Source of the DNA: Fervidobacterium sp.
Lineage (GTDB): Bacteria; Thermotogota; Thermotogae; Thermotogales; Fervidobacteriaceae
Reading direction: 5' to 3'
Assembly: GCA_026419195.1 (NCBI GenBank)
Contig: JANZZV010000006.1
Location: forward strand, 97,077 to 161,076
DNA: 64,000 nt
Position 1 is the first letter of the stretch. Every line of letters begins with the position of its first letter. Positions 28,044 through 38,589 of this stretch are shown in pieces. The translations under genes were made by a program, and so were the position numbers. The notes beneath the pieces were generated by a model that saw nothing but the letters and a program-made list of their open reading frames with translations, ran no database searches and was not told the origin of the DNA.

Positions 28044-30316
28044 TTTTCACCAACTCCAATAATTCCACTGATATCTCTTAGACTTGCAACTGACCACGAC
28101 TGTGGTTTTATTTTATAATGCCCGAGCTTATAAGTTCTTGATGTGTAGTTTACCAGTATAGAGTAACCATTATTGTATACTACAACCACAAAGCCTGGCT
28201 CCAGTACAATTCTGTCTACTATCCTCATGCCACGCACATCTTTTAAAGCGCTTCTTACTTCATTATAAACAGCCACCATTTTCGTTTTCCAGTCATCGAA
28301 TTTAGTAGACGCATAATCCCATAATGGAGTATCTTTGATCACGTAATTATCAACAGCTGTTAATATAAAAGATGGTAATGCACCGTATTCTATCATCTTA
28401 AGTACATCATTTCGAGAAAAAAAGCTGTTGTTAATAAAAGGTGCAAAATAATCCATACTTCCACTTAGAACGATCTGTAAGAATGGAACCGTATCTGTTT
28501 CGAAAAGATACTGACTGCAATTCATCGGCATCTCCAGCATTCCATTTATATACTTCCATGTATAGTCATTTGAATTTGTAAGGTATATACTATTTGACAT
28601 TACCGAAATCTTAGCAAGTGTGTCCTTGACAAGCCTTAGCGCCTCACTTCTTGTAAACTCTTGCCCGTATTTCAAATCTCCGTACAATTTCGAGCCAAAA
28701 TCATATAGAGCAAAATTACTAAATCCCATTTTTGTGAGCTTTGTAATCTTTTCAGTAACATACTGGTTTGCAAGTTTGATATTTGTATAATAACTTCTGT
28801 ACAACCAGAGTTCCTTATTATCTCTCTCCTCGAATATAATCGACTGAGATAGATTTATTCCGACTTCATTCTTCAGGTTGATTTGCTTTTCAGAAACCTT
28901 GGTGACATTATCCATCAAATAAACATCGTAGCCGGTCTTTTTACCTGCTTTATGCAAATTAATTATGTCTGATATCTTTCCTAAGCTTCTTTCAAATGAC
29001 AATTTACTTACCTTATTTCCATGCACACCACCTTTTTGCCAACCATGTATTATAACTTTCAAATTCCTCACACCAAGCTCTTTCAAATCCTTAATCGCTT
29101 CTTCAATCTGTTTGAACGTGGTTATACGGACTGTTCGATAACCAACTATTTCTTTCTTTATATCCGAGCCGATAAACAGAATAGCTAATGGAATATCACT
29201 ATCTACAACTTTTCCCCTCAATACATCTTCAAGGTAATTATTCCTGTAATACTTCGCCATCCCAATGTAATCTGCATCGTTCCCTGTCAGAAATGAAATT
29301 TGAAGTTCGGCATCGAACTTGTTCATTTCCTTTTGGGCTACTTGTATACCTGCTCCACTTCGACTTGTGGGCTGAAGGTACTTTTGCCGATATATAAACT
29401 TCGCAGAAGCCCAATTATATAGGCTCAATATTCCACTTGGATAAGCAATTATTGCCGAATATTCTTTTCCAGAGGTAACAACACCAAATATAGCATTTTG
29501 TCTCACACCGTGAACTATTCCAAAAATTGGTGTTAGCACAGATGGTTCCTCACGTAAAAAGTCGTTTGGTCTTCTTGAGCGAAGATCATTTACTGAAGCT
29601 AAATTCTCAATTCCATAGTCTTTACCATATACCCTTTTCTCAAACCAATTTAAATAATGAGCGGGTTTAGAAAATCGAATAAGTGCACCCGGCCCATCTG
29701 GTACAAATATATAACCGTCTATTCTATCTGCAACAGTGCTTCCCAAAAACGGAACAAAAATCACAGAAGCTAATGAATATTTTCCAGATTCCATTATGTC
29801 TTTATTCTTGATCTGAAAAATAACCTTATTTTCATCTACTCTCAGACTCACCACGAGCGAAATTCCTATATTTTTAAAGCTAAATCTGAAATCTATACCA
29901 TTTTCAACTTTTTTGTAACTTTTCTCAGCAGATACATCAGCACTTCCTATTACATTCGAAATTCCACGTTCATCAAAATACTCTATCAAAACTATCGACT
30001 TGGTTATTGACTTCCATGTATCATTCATTTCATTATACGCATCGTCTGTAACTAAAACATCGCCCCAGATGTATCCACTTCTTCTATCTATGATTCTTAA
30101 AGAAGAAGTTTTCAAGTCAGCCCATAATTCTATATCTTTTGACTTTGCAATACTTGTATAGCCATCCAATGTGAACTGTGATTTAATCTGTATATACTTT
30201 TCCGGTCTTGTATATCTATTCGACAAAAATTCATTTCCAACACCTTGAGAAAATACTGAACAAATAAAAAATATTATAAAAACTACGGCTGTCAACCTAT
30301 TTTGAGAACCTAACAC
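28040..30316 (-). CDS. Large exported protein of unknown function (DUF5696-like, possible barrel-fold hydrolase)
   Basis: About 758 residues from a GTG at 30316 placed correctly behind AGGAGGTG. A signal segment (AVVFIIFFICSVFS) is followed by a beta-rich N-terminal half (ELWADLKTSSLRIIDRRSGYIWG; VIFQIKNKDIMESGKYSL) and a C-terminal half with alternating helices and strands that reads like a TIM-barrel hydrolase (VRNLKVIIHGWQKGG, GYDVYLMDNVTKVS, FALYDFGSKLYGD, IYLTNSNDYTWKY). I believe it belongs to the DUF5696 family, from memory of similar proteins next to ABC transporters, but cannot confirm. No catalytic pair is certain. Position between the two permease pairs suggests a periplasmic partner or glycan-processing enzyme of the uptake system. 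Confidence 0.6.
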   Translation of the reverse strand: MLGSQNRLTAVVFIIFFICSVFSQGVGNEFLSNRYTRPEKYIQIKSQFTLDGYTSIAKSKDIELWADLKTSSLRIIDRRSGYIWGDVLVTDDAYNEMNDTWKSITKSIVLIEYFDERGISNVIGSADVSAEKSYKKVENGIDFRFSFKNIGISLVVSLRVDENKVIFQIKNKDIMESGKYSLASVIFVPFLGSTVADRIDGYIFVPDGPGALIRFSKPAHYLNWFEKRVYGKDYGIENLASVNDLRSRRPNDFLREEPSVLTPIFGIVHGVRQNAIFGVVTSGKEYSAIIAYPSGILSLYNWASAKFIYRQKYLQPTSRSGAGIQVAQKEMNKFDAELQISFLTGNDADYIGMAKYYRNNYLEDVLRGKVVDSDIPLAILFIGSDIKKEIVGYRTVRITTFKQIEEAIKDLKELGVRNLKVIIHGWQKGGVHGNKVSKLSFERSLGKISDIINLHKAGKKTGYDVYLMDNVTKVSEKQINLKNEVGINLSQSIIFEERDNKELWLYRSYYTNIKLANQYVTEKITKLTKMGFSNFALYDFGSKLYGDLKYGQEFTRSEALRLVKDTLAKISVMSNSIYLTNSNDYTWKYINGMLEMPMNCSQYLFETDTVPFLQIVLSGSMDYFAPFINNSFFSRNDVLKMIEYGALPSFILTAVDNYVIKDTPLWDYASTKFDDWKTKMVAVYNEVRSALKDVRGMRIVDRIVLEPGFVVVVYNNGYSILVNYTSRTYKLGHYKIKPQSWSVASLRDISGIIGVGEK

Positions 30317-32315
30317 GATAAAGCACCTCCTGAACAATACTGAACATTGTTTCTACAAGCTGATCCCACAACATGTAAACTATAGAGTATATAAGTATCA
30401 TGACAAATATCCATCCAAGTGTTAGTAGGATACTTTTTATCGTGTTCCTTATATTGTAATCGTGTATTTCTTTTACACCTGTGAAGAGTAAGACAGCGCT
30501 CCAAGTGATGATTATTAACGAAGAAAAATCAACAAGAAACATTTCGTTGTAAGTTAAGATGTATGTGCTTAAAATTACAAACGGCTGAAATAGTATATAT
30601 GGTGCAAAAGAATATGCCGTGAAAATGTATATATCTCTCAGTGTACCTTTTCCATCGCTTATTGAACTCACAAGCCAATTCGAGACAATCCAAAGCCCAA
30701 CGGAAGCGGTGGCAGTTAAAATAACAAATCCGATACTTCTTTGTTGTGTATTCAGGTTGAATATAAAACTTCTGCCAAAGTAATCTATTACTACAATAAG
30801 TAAGAATAGCAGATAAACAACTGAAGCTGATAATAAAGAGCCATGCTTCTTCTTTTGAATATAGTAGAACGTATCTAATGGATGTTTCAATATATTAACC
30901 ATGAAAACGATGTCTGATAATAACTTTGATTCAATTCTTAATTTTATATTAACTCTTCCACTTTTAACTAACCAATTAAAGACTCCGAATCCGGCAATAA
31001 CAAGTAAAATGGACAACAATATACTCCCCATGTACTTCTGTAAAAACATATTTCTGAGTTCCCAAAACGCGTCCGAATAATCTCTTTTTGAGAAGGCTTC
31101 CTTAAAATGAAATGCAGCTTTACCATAATTAGCTTCCTGAAAATATGCCTTCCCCAAACCATGATGGGCAATTTTTGAGTAACCATCGTACGTCATAACA
31201 GTCTTCCAAAGATTTTTGCTCTCCAAGTATTTGCCTTGTTCATACAAATTTAAAGCTTTATGGAGTATATTTGCATAATCGGTTGGAACAAAGACGTGTA
31301 CAAGTCCTCTCTCCTTGTCAAGCACATATAAACGTCCTTCATCATCGATTTCTATGGCAACTGCTACCGAAAACAATCCACTTCTTTCAGTAGCTATAGC
31401 ACGACCGCCAAAAGAGAATATTAAATTTCCTTCTTGGTCGTATTCATAGATTAGACCTGTTTCGGTTAGTGCATACATTCTTCCATGTTGATCGACAGAA
31501 ATATCAACAAAATTCTCTTCATCGATCATCCTTTTCTCGCGAGAAGCGGAAAGCACATTGATTCCTACAGTATTATGTCTTTTTATCGCATTGCCATTTT
31601 CTTTCTGAGTTATTGTGTAAATAAGCCCCTTATTATCAATTTCAATGTTTGTATAAGGCTTGGGAATTCTGTTTAGCAGTTTAGCTTTCTGTTCCTTTGT
31701 ATAAAATAAATCAATAAACTTATCCAAGAATGTTAAACTGACAGTGTTACTTCCAAAATATCCAAGAAATTGACCATCTTTGTCAAGCTGTATTATCCCT
31801 TCAAAAGTACCTTCACTAACAATATACAAATTTCCTCTTTTATCCACAACGAGCTTTCTGGGTTTATAATTCGCCGTTTCTCCGAAAAGTGGATTAGTAG
31901 GTCTTCCTATTCTCCCGATTTCTTCTCCATCATGCGTAAAAATAACAACCTCAGAACTTCCCGGATCAGCAACGTATATATATTTGTCTGTTACAAAAAT
32001 TCCTGTTGGTTGCCACAATGACATATCACCAATAATCCTTATTTCTCGTGTATTCATATCAAATACGACAATCCGAGCATTTCCTGAGTCAACAACATAT
32101 AATTTTGAACCTTTTATAAACAAGTCCTCAGGATAGTACAAATCAAAATCCTTAAACAATACCTCGCTTACTAAATACGCATCTTGTGTTATTTTCCAAT
32201 TGTTATTACCACTGAGGGTATAAGTTAAGAATGTGCTGTCCACCCCAAACACGAGCGAAGAAAACAGGTTGTGCACTATAGTTAACATCAAAATTAGGGA
32301 GAAATTTCTTATCAT
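30297..32315 (-). CDS. NHL-propeller / TPR / Yip1-domain membrane protein
   Basis: About 672 residues; ATG at 32315 nine bases after GGAAGGTG. After a signal segment (SLILMLTIVHNLFSSLVFG) come NHL-type beta-propeller blades over residues ~45-340, e.g. YPEDLFIKGSKLYVVDSGNARIVVFD and KYIYVADPGSSEVVIF, ending VAIEIDDEGRLYVLDKERG. A short TPR stretch (ALNLYEQGKYLESKNLWK; GLGKAYFQEANYGKAAFHFKEAF) leads to a membrane helix near 440 and a C-terminal Yip1-like block of about five helices. The propeller should face outside, the Yip1 part the membrane. Such a mix is unusual for a transporter operon. It overlaps the following unknown gene by 20 bases, and may scaffold or sense for the transporter. Confidence 0.7.
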   Translation of the reverse strand: MIRNFSLILMLTIVHNLFSSLVFGVDSTFLTYTLSGNNNWKITQDAYLVSEVLFKDFDLYYPEDLFIKGSKLYVVDSGNARIVVFDMNTREIRIIGDMSLWQPTGIFVTDKYIYVADPGSSEVVIFTHDGEEIGRIGRPTNPLFGETANYKPRKLVVDKRGNLYIVSEGTFEGIIQLDKDGQFLGYFGSNTVSLTFLDKFIDLFYTKEQKAKLLNRIPKPYTNIEIDNKGLIYTITQKENGNAIKRHNTVGINVLSASREKRMIDEENFVDISVDQHGRMYALTETGLIYEYDQEGNLIFSFGGRAIATERSGLFSVAVAIEIDDEGRLYVLDKERGLVHVFVPTDYANILHKALNLYEQGKYLESKNLWKTVMTYDGYSKIAHHGLGKAYFQEANYGKAAFHFKEAFSKRDYSDAFWELRNMFLQKYMGSILLSILLVIAGFGVFNWLVKSGRVNIKLRIESKLLSDIVFMVNILKHPLDTFYYIQKKKHGSLLSASVVYLLFLLIVVIDYFGRSFIFNLNTQQRSIGFVILTATASVGLWIVSNWLVSSISDGKGTLRDIYIFTAYSFAPYILFQPFVILSTYILTYNEMFLVDFSSLIIITWSAVLLFTGVKEIHDYNIRNTIKSILLTLGWIFVMILIYSIVYMLWDQLVETMFSIVQEVLYRVRFSK

Positions 32316-32338
32316 TATGTACTTCACCTTCCGCTTAA

Positions 32339-33211
32339 CTATTTCAATCCACTGTAAGCCATAGTATTCATAACTCGTGATTGCATAATGATAAAAAGTA
32401 TCAAGTTTGGTACAAACATTATTAGACCAGCTGCTGCTGAAATACCTTGTCCTGCTATGGTGTTTCCAGTTGTTTGAGTTAAATTGGAAACGTAAAAAGC
32501 AAATGTTCTAAGATTCTCATTGTTTATATAATATGCGGAAGCCTCGGCGCTATTCCAAGCAACCTGAAAAGCCAAAATTCCTACCGTTGAAATTGCAGGT
32601 TTTAGGAGAGGTATTATAATACCAAATATTATCTGAAAATCATTAGCACCATCTACTAATGCTGCATCAATCAAAGCATCTGGTATCTGATCTATGAATT
32701 GCTTAACGAGGAACACACCTATAGGCATTGCAAGTAGAGAGAGTATATTTATTATGAACGTATCTATCAATCCAAGACTTTGGATTATAAAATATCTTGG
32801 AATTATAACTGCTACAGGTACAAACATAAGTGCAAGATTGTTGATCGTAAAAATCAGTCCCTTAGTCTTAAAATGTTTTTTTGAAAGTGAATACCCAGCA
32901 AAAACGGATATCAAAATCGTGAACAAGACAGTGAAGAATGCAGTAAAAATACTGTTCATAAGGTATCTACTAACTGGAATATTAGAAGTCCTTGTTAAAG
33001 CGAAAAGTTCATAAAAATTTGCAAGTGTAGGTCTTCTAACAAAAAACCTTGGCGGATAGAGAAACAACTCGTCCAGAGGTTTAAAAGCCTGCGAAAAGAT
33101 GAAAATTATGGGCAGCATCATAAACACGGCAATGGGAGTCAGTATAAAATAAAATTTTAATTGACTTTTATGAAAATATCTTGGATTAGTTTTTGTACTA
33201 AACCTTGCCAT
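32339..33211 (-). CDS. ABC sugar transporter permease (MalG type), pair 1
   Basis: 290 residues, six helices starting [24 protein letters not shown]. The EAA loop is [24 protein letters not shown], with the usual glutamate replaced by aspartate. The partner is the MalF-type gene just upstream with a nine-base gap. A GGTAGGGA site precedes the ATG. Pair 1 follows the large SBP fusion gene, which is the likely cognate receptor. Confidence 0.9.
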   Translation of the reverse strand: MARFSTKTNPRYFHKSQLKFYFILTPIAVFMMLPIIFIFSQAFKPLDELFLYPPRFFVRRPTLANFYELFALTRTSNIPVSRYLMNSIFTAFFTVLFTILISVFAGYSLSKKHFKTKGLIFTINNLALMFVPVAVIIPRYFIIQSLGLIDTFIINILSLLAMPIGVFLVKQFIDQIPDALIDAALVDGANDFQIIFGIIIPLLKPAISTVGILAFQVAWNSAEASAYYINNENLRTFAFYVSNLTQTTGNTIAGQGISAAAGLIMFVPNLILFIIMQSRVMNTMAYSGLK

Positions 33212-33220
33212 AGTGGATCC

Positions 33221-34114
33221 CTACCTTTCACCAAACAAGCGCCATGCCACGCGTGAAAAGAACCAAATTATCAATAGTAAGACTACAGACAAAGCTGCAG
33301 CGTACCCCATCTCATAGCGTAGAAAGCCGTAATCCTCTATGTGATTAACCATCAATTGTCCAGCGTACTGAGGTGTTGGATTGGAACCGGACAAGGCAAC
33401 ACCTATACCTGCAGATGTAAAGGTGTTAACTATTGACATAACAGCTCCAAACAACATCTGAGGTTTCATTGCTGGAATGGTGACGTATATTATCTCCTGC
33501 AATCTGTTCTTTATCCCATCTATATAGGCTGCCTCATACAACTGTTCATCAATATTCAATATCCCAGCAAGCATAGCAAGAAAACCCACTCCCATGCTAC
33601 TCCACAGTGACACAATAATCATAATGTCCATAAGATGTTGAGGGGATTGTAACCATTGCACAGGTTTATCTATCAACCCAAGGTTTAATAACAGTGCGTT
33701 CAGATACCCTTGTTGATCACCATTGAACAATACACGCCAAACAACTGTCATCGTAACTCCGGCTGTTAAAGATGGAGAATAAAGAATGAGTGCAAAAATG
33801 GTTCTTGGCACTTTTGTAAGTTGTGCAACGAGCCAAGCAAGGGTAAAAGACAGTATATAACCACCTACACCTACTATCAGTGCGTATTTAATCGTATTTG
33901 GGAGCACTTTTTGCATGAAAACATGGTCTCTTGTCAGCAAAGTAATATAATTCTGGATTCCTATCCATTTTGGTCTTTCTATTGCGTTAAAGTAAGTGAA
34001 CGATAAAAATATGGCAACTACGACTGGTAAAACAATAAAAATTGTGAAAAGTGTTAAATAAGGTGATAAAAGAATCCAATGATCTGAGTGTCGCCTTGTT
34101 AATTTAGTAGCCAT
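33221..34114 (-). CDS. ABC sugar transporter permease (MalF type), pair 1
   Basis: 297 residues from the ATG at 34114, eight bases after GGAG; a GTG at 34123 is too close to that site. Six helices starting [30 protein letters not shown] loop [21 protein letters not shown]. The start overlaps the end of the upstream SBP fusion gene by 11 bases, so receptor and permease are made together. Function: forms the sugar-conducting pore with the next gene product. Confidence 0.9.
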   Translation of the reverse strand: MATKLTRRHSDHWILLSPYLTLFTIFIVLPVVVAIFLSFTYFNAIERPKWIGIQNYITLLTRDHVFMQKVLPNTIKYALIVGVGGYILSFTLAWLVAQLTKVPRTIFALILYSPSLTAGVTMTVVWRVLFNGDQQGYLNALLLNLGLIDKPVQWLQSPQHLMDIMIIVSLWSSMGVGFLAMLAGILNIDEQLYEAAYIDGIKNRLQEIIYVTIPAMKPQMLFGAVMSIVNTFTSAGIGVALSGSNPTPQYAGQLMVNHIEDYGFLRYEMGYAAALSVVLLLIIWFFSRVAWRLFGER

Positions 34115-37085
34115 GAACATCACTCCAGATCCTTCTTTGATTTTCCATGATTTCTGAAGCCTTCACTCCAAGATTCTTCTTAATAAACTCTTCCATACTG
34201 TTATACATGTTATAAACTTTAACACGTTTTCCTTCTTTAACATACCCAAATTCAGTTAGCTTTCTCTCAAGCTCCCTGTTTACTAAGATAACAGATCGAT
34301 CGATAGACGCACGTAATGGATATCCCTCCACCACAACCCTATTCCAGACGTTACTAATTTCTCTCTCTGTCATGTAACCTCCCGGGTGTCTCTGTACTTC
34401 TTTGATCCATTTCCATTGATTCAAAATTACTTTCTTATGTTTTTCATCAATAAAGTCAAGTTCTTTAAATGCGTTTACATTAGCCGTATTCCACAGGTAT
34501 GTAGGACCATATCTGTTAACAAGCATACGTGAAAATCTTAACTGTGTTTCTTTCGAAAGCCACCATTTTAAAAAGAGCCAAGCCTTTTCTTTTTTGTTTG
34601 AATTTGCAAACACAACATCTACTCGGTCACCAGAAACTTGATATCGTTTTACCACACCACTTTCATTCTTAACGCCAGGTGAAACCGAGATATCCCAAAT
34701 ACCATACAACTCATCAGCAGCATTTGAAAGAACTACATAAAGTCCAAAATCACCAACACCAATCGGTATTTTTCCATATCGGAAAGAGTTATAAAAACTT
34801 GCTACTTGCTCTGGAATTCCGTATATAGAAAACAATTCCGTCATCAATTCAAAAGCTTTTACAGCTTTCTCTTCACTTAACGCAGCTTTCAAACCATCTT
34901 CTGAATACAGCCTTGCATCATTTTGGAAAAAAAACGGAGCAGTTGTGTTAAAATACTTTGTAGTTTGCTCGCACATAGGTATAAAGAAATTCATTCCTCT
35001 TCTTTGTAATTCGGGGAGAATCTTTTTAACATCCTCCCAGGTATCAGGTAATGGAATGCCCAAATTTGAAATTATATCTTTTCGATAAAACAAAACGTAA
35101 AAATTTTGAGTTTCAGTAATTCCATAAACCTTATCATCTATCACCATCGGTAAGAGTGTTTCTATGTTATAATCCTTTGAAACAAATTCAAAAAAATCAG
35201 AAAAATCAGAAATTGGATACAGTGCCTTTCTAATTGCTAATTCAAATGGGATCCAATTACTAATACTCAATGCAATATCAGGTGTGTTTCCTGATGAGGC
35301 TGCTAGTATCAGTTTTTGTTCGTTTGGCATCAGCGAAAGTATAACAGGTACACCTGTTTTTTTCGTAAAATCAGTATCAATAAGATACTGTAAAGTTTCA
35401 ACATACTGAATTGGTCTGTTGATCCAAACTTGTAAAGCTCTTGAATCTGTCTTTTCAAATATAGAATAATCCTGGTTCTTATTGGAAATCGATAACCAAA
35501 GTTTTTCTATTTCTTCGTACGCACTTATTAAACCTTCACTCATCTGAGTTAAGATGTTTGGGGGCTCACCTTGGAAGAGATATATTTTATCAATTCCCAT
35601 TGGTTGTTCACGTAATTTCATCGACAAATCGGATAATCTTTGCGCTACAGACGAAGCACCACCGCTTAACTCATCTAAGAAAAACGGTAGTTTCTCAGGT
35701 TTCTTCAAAATCTTGTCAATAAGATCGGCTGCAACAACCAAATCAGAAACAGAAGATCGGCCATGTTGACCTACATAACCAATAAGATCATTGTAGTATT
35801 TTCTCAACTTTTTGGATATGTACTTAAGTTCGTCTAACGTACCAGGCATATATTTCTCTATGTTCCAAGTTCTATTCGGATCGAGATTACTCCCAACAAG
35901 TTTCTGTATATCAAGTCCTATATTTTGTATTCTTCTTACCAACTCCTGAAGCTGTTTAATCAAATCCTCGTAAATACCAGTCGAAACTTCTAGAGACAAA
36001 AAATGATATCCCTTCTCGAGATAGATTTCGTAAGGCAGAATCTTGTCTTTCCAATCGTAAGATGTGTACTCGAATGGTACATTTTTCAATTCTTTAAAAA
36101 GTATATTTCCATCAAAATAAACGTTTCTGAACACTGGGATACCTTGTCTCGTAGACTGACGATACCTGAAACCTATCTTGTAAATTCCTGGCTTTTCAAT
36201 ATAAACTCTCCAAAAAATCTCCTGACCAGCGTCTTTAAAAGTACTTTCTTCGATAACATTAATCTTTTTTCTTAATATCTCATACGGACTTACTTGAGCA
36301 CTTTGGACATTTGATATACCAATCAAAAAATCGCTCTTTCCAACTAAATTCTCTGCTTCGAGTAAAATTGTTTTGCCAGCAAAAATCTCTGAGCTTGCAT
36401 TCTTTAGCTTTAAGCTTTTATAATCATTGTATGAAAATTCCGCTACATTATCAACAGGCACAAAAGTTATACTTTTTATCCATATTGGTTTTCGTAAATT
36501 TCTTATTCTTAAAACATTCTCACCTTTAACTAAATTTAAAGTGATAGGGTTACTTGAAATTCTTTTTCCATCCTTAAAAAAACCATAAATTAAACCCTTT
36601 AAAGCATATTGTTCTGGAACAATCTCATTTCCGTATCTGTCATAATGTTTGTTTGAGAAGTCGTAATAAACAAAATTATCGATGAAAACTTGATAATGTT
36701 GGTCCTTATTAACCTCTATATCAAGTGAGGCATTTGCAGATGTTTCTGATGAATATTCAAAACCGATTACAACCTTGAACTGTCCACTTACATCACTTCT
36801 GAATGACAAAGTGTAAGTTTCATCAACATCTATATTTCTATTAATTTCAAAAGAAATTCCATACTCTTGTAATTTGCCGTATCGATTTTTATAGAGTTCA
36901 TAAAGCTTATCAGCGATTTTGTTAGCACTAAGATCGCCGAAAACATGAGCTTCATTTTTCATAGAAAGCTTTTCCAATCCTGTTTTTAATTTAATATATT
37001 CATCTCTTCCTATAAAATATAGTAAAGACAGTATCAAAACCATTGCCAAGAAAGAAAAAATAGAAATAATCAAAAATTTCTTCAC
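34104..37085 (-). CDS. Giant membrane-anchored SBP fusion (beta-sandwich modules + solute-binding protein)
   Basis: 993 residues, more than twice the usual size of a sugar SBP. An N-terminal hydrophobic helix ([21 protein letters not shown]) lacks a clear cleavage site and looks like an anchor. Residues ~40-215 and ~230-380 resemble two beta-sandwich carbohydrate-binding modules ([35 protein letters not shown]). A helical stretch with [14 protein letters not shown] follows. From ~555 on it is a family 1 extracellular SBP ([83 protein letters not shown]). Start is a GTG behind GGAGG. It may hold long glycans at the surface and feed permease pair 1. Confidence 0.8.
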   Translation of the reverse strand: MKKFLIISIFSFLAMVLILSLLYFIGRDEYIKLKTGLEKLSMKNEAHVFGDLSANKIADKLYELYKNRYGKLQEYGISFEINRNIDVDETYTLSFRSDVSGQFKVVIGFEYSSETSANASLDIEVNKDQHYQVFIDNFVYYDFSNKHYDRYGNEIVPEQYALKGLIYGFFKDGKRISSNPITLNLVKGENVLRIRNLRKPIWIKSITFVPVDNVAEFSYNDYKSLKLKNASSEIFAGKTILLEAENLVGKSDFLIGISNVQSAQVSPYEILRKKINVIEESTFKDAGQEIFWRVYIEKPGIYKIGFRYRQSTRQGIPVFRNVYFDGNILFKELKNVPFEYTSYDWKDKILPYEIYLEKGYHFLSLEVSTGIYEDLIKQLQELVRRIQNIGLDIQKLVGSNLDPNRTWNIEKYMPGTLDELKYISKKLRKYYNDLIGYVGQHGRSSVSDLVVAADLIDKILKKPEKLPFFLDELSGGASSVAQRLSDLSMKLREQPMGIDKIYLFQGEPPNILTQMSEGLISAYEEIEKLWLSISNKNQDYSIFEKTDSRALQVWINRPIQYVETLQYLIDTDFTKKTGVPVILSLMPNEQKLILAASSGNTPDIALSISNWIPFELAIRKALYPISDFSDFFEFVSKDYNIETLLPMVIDDKVYGITETQNFYVLFYRKDIISNLGIPLPDTWEDVKKILPELQRRGMNFFIPMCEQTTKYFNTTAPFFFQNDARLYSEDGLKAALSEEKAVKAFELMTELFSIYGIPEQVASFYNSFRYGKIPIGVGDFGLYVVLSNAADELYGIWDISVSPGVKNESGVVKRYQVSGDRVDVVFANSNKKEKAWLFLKWWLSKETQLRFSRMLVNRYGPTYLWNTANVNAFKELDFIDEKHKKVILNQWKWIKEVQRHPGGYMTEREISNVWNRVVVEGYPLRASIDRSVILVNRELERKLTEFGYVKEGKRVKVYNMYNSMEEFIKKNLGVKASEIMENQRRIWSDVHGY

Positions 37086-37121
37086 ATTCTAACCTCCATT
37101 GATTCATCAATTTCTCCGAAT

Positions 37122-38516
37122 TTACTTACCTTCGACTTGCTTTCTAATTTTCTCAAAATTTTTTTCAGCTTCGGAAAGCTTTTTGTAAAACACAGTCCAA
37201 GATTCTTTAATAACTTTGTTTGCCTTTTCCTGAGTTTCAAAAGCTACCGCTGAAGGTTGTACCTCTCCTCTCCTGATTCTTTCGTTAACTGGGAATATAA
37301 CATCCCAAATTGCCTCAAACCAGCCCGGAACAACTTTCCACATATCAACGCGAACTGTTTTGTCGAGATTCTTATGCATATACTTTATTCCATCAGGTAT
37401 CTTTAAACCCGAAAAATACTTCACTACCTCTGGATGCATTGTTGCAGGTATAAACCAGTCGTTTAACCTACCGGTTGTTTTCTCAATTCCTTGAGCTTCA
37501 AATATTTTCAATCTTGCTATTACACCTCTTGGATCGTACGTTATAAACCTTGCAAATAGAAATGATTCCTTTGGATATTTTGTTGTTGATGACACAAAAG
37601 CGTAATTGATATGTACCGGGATTCTCAAACCAATCTTTGGATCCTGAGGTAATGGATACATATCGAATTCCCAAGGTACACTTTTCAACCAGCTCCAATC
37701 GTAAGTTGCTTCGAATCCCATTAAAACCTTCGATTCTCTAAAAGCATCAGCATCTTTTCCAAATTTCTTTTGATAATCATCAAGTTGATTTTGATTTCTC
37801 AAATCTTGATTAATAAGATCATCCGAGACAAGTCCAGGAATTGATTTCAGTTCTCTTTGAAGACTTATGGCTGCTATCCATCCACCGTTTACCAAATCAA
37901 ACTCCCATTTTGATGGATCAAAACTCCAAAAAGTTGTTCGATTGCTTAATACTGCTGCCATAAATGTATCAAATTCCCACAAATGGTTTATTCCAGAATA
38001 TTCCTTAGTTGTTGCTCTTCTTGCATAATTCTTAAACTGATCAACTGTCCAAGTATAATCGGGTCTTTGCAAATTTAATTTCTTGAGAAGCTCTAAATTC
38101 AACACAATAGTTTCAAAGTGGAGCCGTTCGCCTAACGCATAGGTTTTGTTGTTGTATTTGAACGCGTTTCGAACACTTTCAGGAACATATTGTATATAAG
38201 GATCATCTTTAAAAAATTCATCAAGTGGATAAACCCAACCTTGTGAAACAGGGTATGCCAACGGTTCCCATGATTCAGCCACAACATCAGGTAATGCTTT
38301 TTTCGCTGCAGCGCGTGCAGTCAAAAAACCATTGACATCTGGTTCGTTCACTATGAAATTCACCTGTATGTCAGGGTAATATTTATTAAACTCAGCAGCC
38401 AATTTCTTATAGTTCTCGACATTCCAACTCCATACTGAAACATTTATTACAGCTTTGCCAAATACAGAGATAGCTAAAAAAGTCGTAAACAATATTAAAC
38501 TTACCAACCTTTTCAT
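37122..38516 (-). CDS. ABC sugar transporter solute-binding protein, copy B
   Basis: 464 residues from the ATG at 38516 behind GGAGGTGG. Signal peptide (LVSLILFTTFLAISVFG), then a family 1 SBP: INVSVWSWNVENYKKLAAEFNKYYPDI, NEPDVNGFLTARAAAKKALPDVVA, YPVSQGWVYPLDEF, GINHLWEFDTFMAAV, LDDYQKKFGKDADAFRESKVLMG. It is very similar along its whole length to the SBP at 40130-41518, clearly a tandem duplicate. No lipobox cysteine is visible at the cleavage region, so it is probably free in the periplasm. It lies between the double-CBM gene and the SBP fusion gene. Confidence 0.92.
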   Translation of the reverse strand: MKRLVSLILFTTFLAISVFGKAVINVSVWSWNVENYKKLAAEFNKYYPDIQVNFIVNEPDVNGFLTARAAAKKALPDVVAESWEPLAYPVSQGWVYPLDEFFKDDPYIQYVPESVRNAFKYNNKTYALGERLHFETIVLNLELLKKLNLQRPDYTWTVDQFKNYARRATTKEYSGINHLWEFDTFMAAVLSNRTTFWSFDPSKWEFDLVNGGWIAAISLQRELKSIPGLVSDDLINQDLRNQNQLDDYQKKFGKDADAFRESKVLMGFEATYDWSWLKSVPWEFDMYPLPQDPKIGLRIPVHINYAFVSSTTKYPKESFLFARFITYDPRGVIARLKIFEAQGIEKTTGRLNDWFIPATMHPEVVKYFSGLKIPDGIKYMHKNLDKTVRVDMWKVVPGWFEAIWDVIFPVNERIRRGEVQPSAVAFETQEKANKVIKESWTVFYKKLSEAEKNFEKIRKQVEGK

Positions 38517-38589
38517 TAAAACCACCTCCATCAGACAACAGTGTTGAACTTAACGCTTTTTAAGAAATAGTACAGATAGTTTTGCTTCT

